DNA of 64,000 bases from Ficedula albicollis. Its lineage: Eukaryota > Chordata > Aves > Passeriformes > Muscicapidae. Within the stretch, counting starts at the first letter, position 1, and each line of letters starts with the position of its first letter. The notes beneath the pieces were generated by a model that was given only the letters and a program-made list of their open reading frames with translations, had not been told where the DNA came from and did not search any database. A program made the translations under genes and the position numbers. Shown here piece after piece: positions 13,301 to 25,500 of the stretch. The stretch spans positions 76,881,360 through 76,945,359 of the forward strand of contig NC_021674.1 of the NCBI RefSeq assembly GCF_000247815.1. Direction: 5' to 3'.

Positions 13301-15609
13301 TCACAGGAAGTGTGATATAAGATACGAAATTATGGAAAATTAAATTGTAGTGTAGTTCTTTACATTTTAAGGAGGAGTTAACTCCAGGATGTAGGAGGAG
13401 AATCCTTTAATTACATGTTGTTTATTCAAGTAGTTTTAAACAAACACTTTAGTCCTGAAAGTGGATGGTTTTATAAGTGCATTACTCAGTTGAGTTGTTC
13501 TTTTCTTAAGGTAGGATTTTATAAATTCTGTATTATTGGATAATAAAAACCTATTCCTAGAATGTCAAGAAGTAATAAATCCATAATTGCATTAACTGCA
13601 GAAAAGTTAATAGACATTTTAATTAAAGAACCACCCTAACAGGATTGGAATTCACTGCCCTATAAAGGCTGAATCATGCAGTGTCTCATTATAATTTCTG
13701 AGAATGTACAGGTGTTAAATTAACTACGAAGACCTCATCTTTTGTTCCTTGTGTAAAATAAAAACACATTGTAAATTAAAATGAAAAATTAATTTGCGAG
13801 GTCAATACTCCAAAATCCAGACAAAGCCTATTGGCTAGAGAAGCTGGTCAGGAATTTCCCGAGGTACTTCTTTATTTGAAAATGTTGATCATGGGAATCA
13901 ATGATTTCTGGGAAATGAATCTATTTCATAAAAATTTAATCAGAAAAAGTATCTCAGGACTTGTCAGGTTTTCTGATCATATCTGGAGCACAAGAGACTT
14001 GAACATTTCAGAGGTCAGACCTCTTACCTTGCAGAACAGGCAGTTGCTTTTTACACAGGCAGACGCATCCTGCCTCTAGAGACTGCTGATGGTGACCAAG
14101 GTGTGCACAGCAAGGAGGCTGCCAGCAGCCTTTCCCACTTAGGAGAGAAGGAAAACCATGCTGTGTGCCAGCTAGACAGCCATGTATTCAGAGCAGTGCT
14201 TGACTTCTGTCTAATATGCTTTTGGGAGTCCAGGTGGTGTATCTGACTTGTGTAGCAGCACACCAACAAAGTGTTTCAGTTTCACAATCATGGTACCTTT
14301 CCTCAGACTGCAGGAGAGGAGTAGGAACTTTTTCAGTTATTCTTTAACATATATTAAACTTCTCTGGCTTCTCTGTAAGCAGCCTTGCTTTCAGTACCAC
14401 CTAAAAAAAATGATCTAAAAATAATAAACCAGGACACTTTCATACTAAAGAAGGTAGAAAAAAGCTTATATTTGATTCGCTTTGTAAGAAGAATGTATAC
14501 AAGCAAAGCATCATAAAATTTAGACTAAATTCAATGTAGTATTTTGATATTCAACCACCATTTTTTAAATTCAGTGCAGTGTATTTTTCATGCTACTGGA
14601 AGAGATTGCTGGACACTGACTGAATGTATAATTTGTGAGAAGTGATCTGTTGACAGAATATAAATTCAGGTGATTATATCCAGTCGTTGGAGGAACACAT
14701 AAATGATCTCTGCCTTAACTTTACTAACAGCAGTGTTTTTAATTCAGTTTGATGTTAGATGAAAATTAAATGAAAAATCACCTAGCATTCCTCAACCCAG
14801 CAATATGATGCCAAAAAAATTTGCTCCATTTCTGTGATAAATGCATCATTCCCTGCATAAATTTTTGCCTAGGCTTTATAGATCAGTTTCTAGAAATTAA
14901 ATATTTTTGCAAATAAGGCTTCTACAGGGTAAGTAAAAAGTCTTTTATGTAGTATTGAAGCTGGCCCTCTTCAGGAAAGGCTCATTCTATCATCCTTTTT
15001 CTTATCAAAAACTTGTTCTACTGATGCAGATCAGATTCATCTGATCTAACATAAACATTTGCTTTGTAAGTATTTCTGTTTTAGCTTGCCATCAAGGCTC
15101 TCTTCAGAGCCAATGGACTTAAATTGACACCATACATACAACTCACATTTTCCTATATTTCTATATGCATAAAATAGAAAAGCTAAAATTCCTAATATGT
15201 GTAAGCCCAGTTCTTTCCATTGACTAGAAAAAGAGGCTAAAAGAGTAATATCTAAGGTGTAGACAGTAAGACACACGTATTTGAAAAAAAGATGAGATGA
15301 AAGATTTGTTAATAAACACTTTTGGTAGGTTTTTTTTTTCCACAAAAGCTGAGTTACTATAAGTTAGGACAATATAATGCATATACACAGGTTCACTGAA
15401 ATGGGAGCAAGATTAATAACAGAAATGATCACATCATTAGTAAAATATTTTACTTATTCCTGGAAACTGTTGTGGTTCCAATACTCAAAAATGACAAACA
15501 GACAGGTTCCTTTTTCAAATTCCGTTCTGCTTCACTGTGTAAGACAGCAGCTATATATTTGCAACAGTAACACTAATAATACTACACAGATTTTATTTCT
15601 TTACTTTCA
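7351..15609. other. Unique AT-rich non-coding DNA
   Basis: Only short, unrelated open frames occur, the longest about 103 codons near 11474-11785, with no family resemblance. A TA-rich simple repeat lies at 11396-11448. A somewhat GC-richer patch at about 14040-14300 could be a decayed repeat that I cannot name. No other feature is supported. Confidence 0.65.
11396..11448. repeat. TA-rich microsatellite
   Basis: Two runs of TA flank a short imperfect middle with CAGATATATGCATTTACATA-like sequence. It is degenerate dinucleotide repeat DNA. Confidence 0.85.
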
Positions 15610-15763
15610 TTGTTACACAATCATTATGTTAATACTGCATCACTATAAAAATAGTGTAGAGTTATCATTTATAATTTCTCAGAGCTTTGTTACACAATCA
15701 TTATGTTAATACTGCATCTCTATAAAAATATTGTAGAGTTATCATTTATAATTTCTCAGAGCT
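15610..15763. repeat. Tandem duplication, 2 x 77 bp
   Basis: Copies are 15610-15686 and 15687-15763, directly abutting with no spacer. I count two substitutions between them: CACTA/CTCTA near the middle, and TAGTG/TATTG shortly after. The sequence is AT-rich and does not match a repeat family that I recognise, so this looks like a local slippage or unequal-exchange duplication. Confidence 0.93.
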
Positions 15764-17169
15764 CCATTTGGGTATGAATTTTAAATAATCTATTTTGTTT
15801 CCAATACATTTTGAGAAATGAACTCTCCATCTGTTCCTTCCCACTCTTACCTTATGGTTGATATTTAGTTTAAGACCAGCAAAGTCAATACAATCCATTA
15901 TAAAAGAGACTTTAGTAGGCAAATATTTCTATGCTATATTGAATATGCTCTGTATAATAAAAGTGATTTGAACAACCTGCACTGTATTTTGAAGTTATTA
16001 GTTTGCATAAAATATGGACTTATATCAGGAAAGAGGGATAATGCAATTGCTGCTGTATTACAGTAGTATGAACAAAGAGAATAATTATCAAAATAGGACA
16101 TCCTGAATAATCTTCACATTTTATACTCTAAGTATATTAAAAAATAATTTGAAAAGAATGTATTCATTTTACATTGAACTCCTTTGCAGTCATCACCCTT
16201 CTCTCCCCCTACCACTCCCATTTCAATAGAGGAGGCTTGCAGCCAAGAACATTTATGCCTTCCTTCATTTTGTAGAAAATAATTTCAAGACAGAGAACAG
16301 GAGGGAAAGAAAACAGGATTTGCCTTATGTTATGCTATGTAAAGAATAAGCAAATCCTGACACGTCATGGAACCAGCTCTTCATTTCCCAGGCTCTTCCC
16401 TTCACCCCATTTTATATGCAAGTGCAATGTGTGTCCTTCAGCTGATGGAGAACTTGAGCAGGCCTTGAGTCCCTGCCAAGGTATCAGGTTCCTGGGGCAT
16501 AACATGGTCCAGGATTGTCGACTCCTAGTCTCATGTCCATATTGGTACTCTGTATGTACCAATAGAAAATCTCTGTGCATGTACAGGGAAGGCCATGGGT
16601 CTGGTGCTGGCCTTGGACTTTGTTTTTGTACCATAGAAAACAAACCATAGAAGGTAAATAATGAATTAACCCTTCATTCGAGTGATACCACAACTGAGGT
16701 TTTATGTTATATTATTTGGTTAGCGATTTATTTGTTGCTTATTTATACAAATTACAAGTTCTTTGAGTACTAAAGGCAAGCTTTTTGCCTTTTTTCTCAT
16801 TTCTTTTCCTTTTCTCTTTCATACCCAAAACACCTAAAATAACTAGAGATGTCTGCAACATGGCATTGGGCAAAGTAACCTGAAATGAAAGTCCTATATG
16901 AGATTCCTGATTTCACTGTGCCTTTTTTCAAACCAAGAAGAAATGGAATAATGATAACCACCATTTCTGCATAGAACTGTCCACAGATGTGCAGGTTGGT
17001 GAAGACTGGGTGCAGAAAGTCTGGATTTATCCATGTCCTCCATACACCCTGCCTTTGTCTGTCTCAGGGCAGACCATTGATGCATCATCCACATCCACCC
17101 CTTTTACCCAGGACAACAGAAAATAAAATATTTCATATACATTTTTTACTGCTTCATTGTGGGTCTAAC
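15764..17169. other. Unique non-coding DNA
   Basis: AT-rich DNA with a more GC-balanced patch at about 16360-16640. That patch is open on both strands for roughly 70-107 codons, but neither translation resembles a known protein, and openness on both strands reflects composition. It could be an unrecognised old repeat. Confidence 0.6.
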
Positions 17170-17344
17170 CTGTCTCTACACAGCTCTGTCAGAAAACTAC
17201 TCGCTTACTGTCAAAAACAATTCTTTTTAACCTAGACTAAGATGCATTTGCAATATGCTGTCTCTACACAGCTCTGTCAGAAAACTACTTGCTTACTGTC
17301 AAAAACAATTCTTTTTAACCTGGACTAAGATGCATTTGCAATAT
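17170..17344. repeat. Tandem duplication, 2 x 87 bp with 1-bp spacer
   Basis: Copies are 17170-17256 and 17258-17344, separated by a single G. I count two differences: CTCGC against CTTGC, and CCTAG against CCTGG. The unit is unique AT-rich sequence and shares nothing obvious with the 77-bp duplication 1.4 kb upstream. Confidence 0.93.
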
Positions 17345-18972
17345 ACAAATGGGTATTTGTGGGATTCTACAATTACTGCTTTTTGTGTTTTATGACAGAC
17401 AAGACACACATTGCTCCATGGAAATCCATTTATCATGCTTGAAGCATGCAAGTTGATATAAAATTACTTTTAGTTACAAAAATATTTATGCAAGTTAAGT
17501 AGTTATTACAGGTTTTTTAATTTTTTTTCTACTTTTATATTTCTTACTTCAAGAATACAGACTACAGGGCTAATAAGGTACAAAAAGCTAAACCCTCATT
17601 ATTTCTTCTGACTATTTCTTTAATCAGTAATTTTCTTACTCTTCTTAAACAGCGCTATTATTGTTACTGCTATTATAATTTGAAAAAAATGACCATAATA
17701 AAAATTATAAAGTACTCATATTACCTTCAAAAGTCAGGAGATCACTTTCAAAATAACAGAAAATAAATAAAATGAAAATAATACCAGCAAAACTTGGCAG
17801 AAAGACTAAGAATTCTGTGGAAAGTATTTCTGAACATTTATTATTTGACTTTTGTAATTAGCCTATGTTAATATCTTTGGTCAATGAGTAATTACTTGTT
17901 CTTCTCTGTTTAAACCACACGCAAAGTAACTTCTATGCTTTGAGTTATTCTTTGTACTGCATGTAAAAATCATAAAAATAAAGTTCAAACTATCAACAGT
18001 CTGAAAATAGCAATAGCACTAAGAATTAGGAAAATAAAACCTAGTCAGAACAAGTTTTACCATGCGTATTTTCAAATGTCTCTTTCTTTGAAGGAGGCAG
18101 GGAGCATATACTACTTTTTCATTCTACAAGTATTTCTTCTTTGAAATAGGTGTAAATTGAGACTAACAAAGAGGTTATAGTATTGCTTAGTAGTGCTTTT
18201 TTCAGTGTTTTACAATCCATTGGGAGGCAATTTGATTGACCTCACAAACACTAAACGTAATTTTACTTTACCTTCTTTGTAGAGATAGGCTATCTGCTAT
18301 CATTTCTGACCTTAAGGATTCACCTCTTCAAGTTTCTGTCAATTAACACTTTCCAGGGGCTCACAGGCAGTCTGACTTGGCTGTGATGTGCCTAATATAC
18401 TGGAGAGATGCTGAGTGGACTATTATTAAATATCTATTGTGCAAAAGCTAGTTAGGCAGGGCTGAGATGAATAAAACCATTTGGGTTTTTATTCCCTCTG
18501 CTTTAACCAGTTTGACTGCATACCTTCTACCTATTTAAGTTCTCAAGCAAGTTTAAGAGTTTCATCTCCCATCTCAGACTTATGGTTATCCATAAGTTGC
18601 CTCAGGTTTTGCAAGTATTTGAAAAACCTAAGTTGAATAGAGTATTTGATGTGAATGTGAATGTGAATAGGGCTGCATGATACTGCTTGTAAATGTTTTC
18701 ATAGTTTTTGTTTCCCCCTTCAAATAGAATCTGGAGGAATACATACAAAGGAATCTGTGTTTTGACACTCAGTGCAATTCATAACAGGTGGCTATGATTT
18801 GAACAAGCCATGCCATTGTTTATAAATCACAAGAGCAGGCATGAGGCAGGACAGAGACCTCCCATTGGACCACTCAAAATAGTGTCCAGATAGATGTGAG
18901 ATCTAACATCTTGAAAGTCACCATAGCTCTTGAAAAGAGCTTTGAACAGACTAAGAAAAGATACTAAAATGC
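17345..18972. other. Unique AT-rich non-coding DNA
   Basis: No open frame of note and no recognisable repeat. A three-unit GTGAAT run sits near 18650-18668. It ends at the target site of the solo LTR. Confidence 0.65.
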
Positions 18973-18977
18973 TTAAT
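18973..18977. repeat. Target-site duplication TTAAT (left copy)
   Basis: TTAAT directly precedes the first TG of the LTR and is repeated exactly at 19559-19563. A 5-bp duplication is the length expected for ERVL-class integration. Confidence 0.9.
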
Positions 18978-19242
18978 TGTGCTGGTTTTGGCTGGGGTAG
19001 AGTGAATTTTTTTCACAGTGGCTGTGTTTGGGATTTGTGCTGAACACAGGGTTGAAAATATAGAGATGTTTTTGTTATTGCTGAGCAGGGCTTACACAGG
19101 GCCAAGGCCTTTCCTGATTTTTGTACTGCCAAACTGGGGAGGAGGCTGGGGGTGCTTGGGGGGTTGGGAGGAGCCACAACTGGAACAAGTGACCCAAAGT
19201 GACCAAAAGAACATTCCAGACCATGGAACATCATACTCAGTG

Positions 19243-19248
19243 CATAAA
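19243..19248 (+). promoter_or_regulatory. TATA-like box of the solo LTR
   Basis: CATAAA at the expected U3 position, about 265 bp into the LTR and 185 bp before the polyadenylation signal. Both neighbouring LTRs carry a comparable box. Whether it is still active cannot be told from sequence. Confidence 0.5.
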
Positions 19249-19430
19249 GCAGAGGAAGAAGGAGGAAGGGGAGAGGGAGTTTGAAGTGCTGGCGTTTGTC
19301 TTCCCAAATCACCATTAGGTGTGATGGGGCCCTGCTCTCCTGGAGAAGGCTGAGCATCTGTCTCCCCATTGGAAGCAGTGAATTCATTCCTTGTTTTGCT
19401 TTGCTTGTGTACGTGGCTTTTGCTTTTCCT

Positions 19431-19436
19431 ATTAAA
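19431..19436 (+). promoter_or_regulatory. LTR polyadenylation signal ATTAAA
   Basis: ATTAAA in the R region of the solo LTR, followed by T-rich DNA. The minus-strand LTRs carry equivalents at 31182-31187 (AATAAA) and 31897-31902 (ATTAAA). Confidence 0.6.
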
Positions 19437-19558
19437 CTTTATCTCAATCCAGGAATTATCTGCCTTTTACCTCTCCAATTCTGCTCCTAAACTCATTGGT
19501 ATGGGAGTGAGAGGTGACCATATGGCACTTGGCTGCTGGCTGGGGTTGAACCATGACA

Positions 19559-19563
19559 TTAAT
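19559..19563. repeat. Target-site duplication TTAAT (right copy)
   Basis: Exact repeat of 18973-18977, immediately after the terminal CA of the LTR. Confidence 0.9.
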
Positions 19564-22500
19564 CTAGGATTGTTTACTATTGTAGATGAGGACTTTTCTT
19601 CTGTTGAAACCTAATACATTTTATACACCTCAAATATTGTTTTGTAAATGAGAAACTATTTTTATTTTACAAGATGAAAACCACTGTAGACTCTATATGT
19701 TCAGTTTTTCACATGCCATTAATTTATCTAAATTCTTCTTTTTAATTATTTGGACATGTCTATCCTCCATCTCTTGAATAAAAAAGAAAATCAACCTTCT
19801 CTAAGGCTAGGCTATTAGTTTTAAGTTTAATGCCTCTGAAATCTTGGTTAAATTTAGAAGTAAAAAATTATGTTTAGGGCAATATTGATTATTAGAATTG
19901 GTCATAGAAAATAGAGTTCTCAGGTTAATTGAAAATAAATGTGCACTGATGTGAAGAGAGTTTAAAAACTCTGGGTTTGCATAGAAGATTAAAATGAAAT
20001 ACCTCAATGTTCAATAGGTCTATAAGTTCTAATTCAGAAGATATTTTTAAGTGGTTGATTCTGCATTCTAAATTTGTGTCTATGCATAAGATTTTGGTCA
20101 AGAAGAATTTAGGATCCCAACTCTCACTGGAAAGGAAAATAAGGTTCCTAGATATACCTTTAAATCTATCCCTTAGGTTTTTTTACTGTCTCACAGCATG
20201 GCAGATTTACTGATCACATTTTACACCTTCAACTTTTTAAAAACTTTTTTTTCAGGTGAAAAAGAAAGTAATTAGAGGAAAAATCCAGAAAAATTATATT
20301 TGACTACTTTTGCTCAGAGCTCTGCATTAGGCAATGCAAATATTGTACACACTGATATGTAAGATCAAATTTAAACTATGCTAGAGAAGAAGAAATAGGA
20401 AGATAACAAGAGCTTGTTTAGCTGTATGGCTAGAAATTCCCACAATATTGTCAGAGAAGTTCCTGAAATATCTGATCAGAATTGATATTGAAATAAATAA
20501 CCTTTGAATGCCATGAAGTTTGAGTATATTTGAATTCAAATTTCCAGTTTATAATAAATTCTAATTAGAGAGGGTTTTTGTGATTGGAATAATTGGACTA
20601 AAATTTCTGTTTCTAATTGTTTCTTGGACCAAGGTTTATCCATTTAATCTGAAAATTTATTTCAAAGAAACCAAAACACCTTTGCCCTTTACCACTGGTA
20701 ACAATTATAATTGTGCAGTGACTTACTTGCTTTTTTATTTTGACAACATTTCTTTAAGGACACAGTATCCATAAAGAAGGAGGCAACCTTTGAAGATGAT
20801 AAGAGCCATGCAATGTGCTCAGTTCAAGTAGCAAAAACAGTGCTTGAATTCAGTCTTCTTTCAAGTTTGATCTGCCTCTGAGAATCAGGAATGGTACAAT
20901 AGAAATTAGTATGTGCATGAACTACCTACAAAAAGACTTTCTGTAAAGGTTTCTGTCTCATCCTTCCCTTGCTCTCTTTTATTCTCAGTGAACTTCTCTG
21001 CAGGTTGTTGAATATGATATACTAAGAATTTAAACCTTGCTCACTGGAATAGGTGTATGAAATGAGTAATCAGAGAAAGAAAAACTTGCTACATCTCTTT
21101 TGCCATTTTATTCTTTTAGCCTACACATGGTGTCCTATGGCAAACAGAACTGACCTACAAGGGAATTTCAATCTGATTTAGGGATGCAGGGATCTGGGAG
21201 AAAGGGGGGAAGCAGCCCTCATTTCTGATCTTAATAGCTAAAATGAAGAAAAAATGAAAGTGCTCTGATAGCTATGTAGATAGCTTGATTAAATCACCCC
21301 ATGAAAGTGTAAACAGAATAGAAGGCCTTATGTGTGTGCTTGATTCAGTTATACAATAGTCTTGTAGTTTGCTTATTTTTTATTTCTTCCATTTGCTGTC
21401 TTGTGTTTATTTTACATTACAAGTCATTTATTTTGCAGGAGGAACTTTTCCTCTTATATCATTTTTCTCTTGTGGTATCATACTGTGCATGCTATGTTTA
21501 TTCATGAACAGTGAAACACATTTCCTGGGCACTAAGGAATGTATTGTTTTATCCTGAATTTCATGGGATGCAATGAACTTAAGTCCATTTCTCTTAATAA
21601 TAATTTACTTATAGGTATTTAAGCATTCAAGTAAGTTAATTATGTGCTGAAGTGTTTGGTTTTAAATACATGAGTGTTCTATTATAATTTTTTTTGGTTA
21701 TTAAAATGATATTGTTTTATAAAAAAATGTACTGAATATACAGAGGTTGGTATATTAGCCTGTTTTAATACAGTTTAAGCGTGGACATATAGGGAAATTC
21801 TGTATGTAAGAGTAAATTCCAACATAATTCATTCAAGAAAGGACCAAAATATAAATCCTTTATACTATTTGAATGTTACTCATTACTCAGCTAAGTAGAT
21901 CTCCACACAAATCTCATGAAGATACCATTCTAAACTATGGGGTTTTATTCTGTTTACGATGTACCACATGAAATTAGTTATTTCATAGACTTAATGAAAA
22001 TTTAATTTCCTTGTTCTCCAGAGAATGGCAAAATCATGTAGTTTTCAGGTTTTAAACTGTACTCTCCCTGCAAATCTGAGACATGATCAACCAGGAACTC
22101 TCTGAAACTGCCCAAGACAGTCATTATGGAAGCTGGCAGTTTAGAGGTAGCTAACAGTCACTGCTTCTGCATACTTCCTTCATATGGTCATATATTTTGG
22201 CCTCCTGTGTGGCTGATTAGGGTTATAGAGAAGCTAAAATTTCAAAACTACAGATAGTCCAATGAGGAACAGAAGAGTGGGTTTCGATCCAGGGCTTTTA
22301 TCTCTGGATTTGCCCAAACAAAAGCAAGACAGATTTGCATCATCTTCAGTGTAATTGGCTTTTAATCAAAAATGATTTTAACATAAATATTGAGATTTTT
22401 GTTCCTGAAACAGCGTGATTGTTTGCATTTCCCCTTGAAGCAGGATGTAAGTGCAGATGCCATTCAGCTGGAATGCTGACTGCCAGCTGAACTCTGAGGG

Positions 22501-25500
22501 GCTGTGACCCCACTGAAACAATTCTTTATGCTGTGGAAGTGTGTGCAAATAGTTTCCAATGCAGAAAGTAGAAAAGAAATGCTTTGTAGCAAATATATTT
22601 CCCTTACAACCTGAGATAAAAACCAACAAACCAATTTTTCAATCAAATTATCATCCAAAAGATCCCATCACCATCTAGGACAAACACAGACTTATGAACA
22701 TAAATAATGCAACTAATATAAAACTTAAAAGTGAATGTGAAGCCTTGCACTGAATAATATAGTATTGAATATTTGAATGAAATTTAAAAGCTTGTTTGCC
22801 ACATGTGCTGTCTAAGCACCAACATAAACAAGTTAAGATGGGGTTACCCTTCTCACTCATATCAGCGTCAGCAATACAAGCACAATTAGGGTTATATTCC
22901 TGCTAAATTTCTGTCCAGTGTTGATGGATTAAGAGAGAGGAAAGATAAGAAAAGAGTGAATTGAACAAAGAATATTTAATGTTGCTTGCTGTGGCAACAC
23001 AGCTGAAATAGGATGTATTTTAACATAAACCAAGAAAATAACACAAATAGTGGTGCTGAAGTACAATGGGCCAGCTGTACTTTTTGACTGCGACTTCACT
23101 TTGCACTCTGAAGTGATCATGAGCAAGGTATTTCCAGAAAAGAAGTGTACCTGAAAAATCACAAAGCTGGCATGATCTAATAAACCTTCTGAGACTTAGT
23201 CCATCAAATCAGCTCAGTTCATGGGCAGAGATGAACACGACCTAATGTAGTCATGGTCTGAGCCAAAACATCTCAGGATTTTCTCTGGAGGAAGTAAATC
23301 TAAAATTTCCATCAAAAGAGGAAGAATTAAAATAAATTTTAAAAAATCAATATAGACTAATTCAAAACTACAAATTTTAAAGAGAACTTTCAGGAACAAC
23401 ACATAGACTACAAAAACCCTGATATCAGGTCACCTAGGAAAAGACTCTATCCTCACTGTGGATATTTACTTTTTGAAGTCCACTACTGATCTGATGTGCT
23501 CAGGGGTAAATACAGTACAAGGGAATAGCAGAAAGAAATCAAAAACAACTGAAAAGCCATGGAAAAAATATTTTGTCAATTTATTATTCCATTATACAAC
23601 AAAGGAACTCAGTTACAGTATTACGAATCTTATATAGCAGAACACAAAATACTATCAGAATTGAAGAACAGCTTCATTACAAGGAATAATGCATTAATGT
23701 AATACTTCCAAGAGTGGAAGGAAGACAACAGGGGAAGGAGGTAGTAACACACAGAGAAGGAAATGGGTAATGATGATGAATTACAACTATTATCTAAAAA
23801 TTTTAATAGCAGAAAACCCAAGGGGTACACAAAGGAAATAATCAGGTGTAAACTTTAAAACAAACAAAAAGAAGCTTCTTTCACACAGCATGTAGTTAAA
23901 ATGTGATGCACACTGGATGCCAAACTGAAATGTGTTTGAAAAGCAGCTAGGCGAATTCACAGAGAAAAGTTAATAAAAGTCTGCTAATCAGAATATTGAG
24001 CATTAAGAGTCCAGGTCAAGAAGTCCATAAACTCATGATCTGTCACAAGATAGTGGGGATATAGTGGGGTCAAAAAGATGACATAATGATGGAAGCATCA
24101 TTGTACTTCTTTTTTGTGCACTGCATTGAAGAGTCAACTACTCATCTTCTCTAAAACATTGCACAACAAGAGTTTACTTGGCAGTCCCTGCATACATCTG
24201 AAACGGCTCTACCAGGGACTGTATTATTTCGGTATTATAAAATATGCACAAACTTATCCAACTTTACTAATAAATCAGTTAAAATCTCTGTAATATGACG
24301 AATTATCTCTTAGCATTCTAGCTGAAAATGAATGCACACATTTTAACAGCTACAGGATAAAACGAGTATAACAGTCTCCTGGACAAGAAAGACATCACCA
24401 AATATACATTTTAGTTGACTACTAAGCTTTGGCAAAAAGTTTATAGTTCTATGCAAGACTATTTTAAAAACAAGAATCTTCCTGTAGATTTAACAAGAAT
24501 TTTCTTGTAAAACAGGAATGATATTTATTCTAAAATATATCAGTTTATTCACTTATTCAGTGATTATAGTAGCCTCTGTAGTATTTTTGTTTAGTAAATA
24601 TCTTGCTGTAAAGTAAAAAATTCTTGAAAATACATACTTGGAGGCCAGAGCTAAGAATCTTGGTTGCTAAACATATTTTTTTTCCTGGATGAGAGTAATG
24701 CACTGTGTAAGATGCATGATGTCTTTAATAATAATAATATTGTAAATTTCAAATGGTTGAGCATCAGGTGGACTTGACCAATTCACTGTCTGGTAAACAT
24801 TTTTCTAAACCTTTTTTACTGTTGAGAGTTGTAGAGGGGATTATACCCACAGACAACAAAGAAATTACAAGTGTATCTACATGTGTGAATGTATGTGTCT
24901 ATGCACAGATACTCATACACACGCACCTTTTAAGATTTTTTTTAGGTTCTTCAAGTTAAATATGGGTTTAAGTGTTTTGCTAAATGAGGACTGTCAGTGC
25001 TTACAATCCTAATTAAAATCCCTACATATAAATACATATAAAATTTTGTGACAATAATGTTTATTTTTTGGAACACTGCCAAATATCCCAAGGAATTAAG
25101 ACACAAATATTGAATTTGATTCAATCTTGCTATCTTGAATGTCTTGAGACAAATCTCAGTACCTGTAACAGCAGTACAACCAATGATCCATTGAATTAAT
25201 GGACATGGGAGAAAATCTTGAGAGGAGGGTTTGTTCCAGATTATAGGAAGTCAAAATATAAATATTGCAAAAAATCTCAATGCACAGTATCATGATATCA
25301 CAGAGTTTATATGTAGAAGAACAGCAGTATATGTACATATAAGTACATATATGTATCAATGCAAAGTTATAGTATTTGTAAAGATGAAGATATTACTGTA
25401 ACTTTTTCCACATGGGTCTGCGATTTTACAGAATAATTTACATGTGAATCCCTGATTTCCCTAATGAACCTTGGTTGGTTGAATACTAGGAGCAACTAAG

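Larger units (their letters stand above)
18978..19558 (+). mobile_element. Solo LTR, avian ERVL type, complete
   Basis: This 581-bp element starts TGTGCTGG, ends CATGACA (5'-TG...CA-3') and is flanked by TTAAT on both sides. A TATA-like CATAAA lies at 19243-19248 and an ATTAAA polyadenylation signal at 19431-19436, giving a plausible U3-R-U5 order on the plus strand. The overall text, including a purine-rich stretch just after the TATA-like box, matches the ERVL-type LTRs that are common in birds. There is no internal retroviral sequence, so it is a solo LTR left by LTR-LTR recombination. Frames of up to 124 codons within it are incidental. The family assignment is from memory; subfamily is not claimed. 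Confidence 0.9.

Noticed and set aside
15610..17344. The 77- and 87-bp duplications as a CRISPR-like or satellite array
   Set aside because: Each has only two copies, no spacers of regular size, and the two units are unrelated. The host is a vertebrate.
19013..19387. 124-codon minus-strand frame and overlapping plus-strand frames
   Set aside because: All lie inside the solo LTR, which does not encode protein, and are open on both strands by composition.
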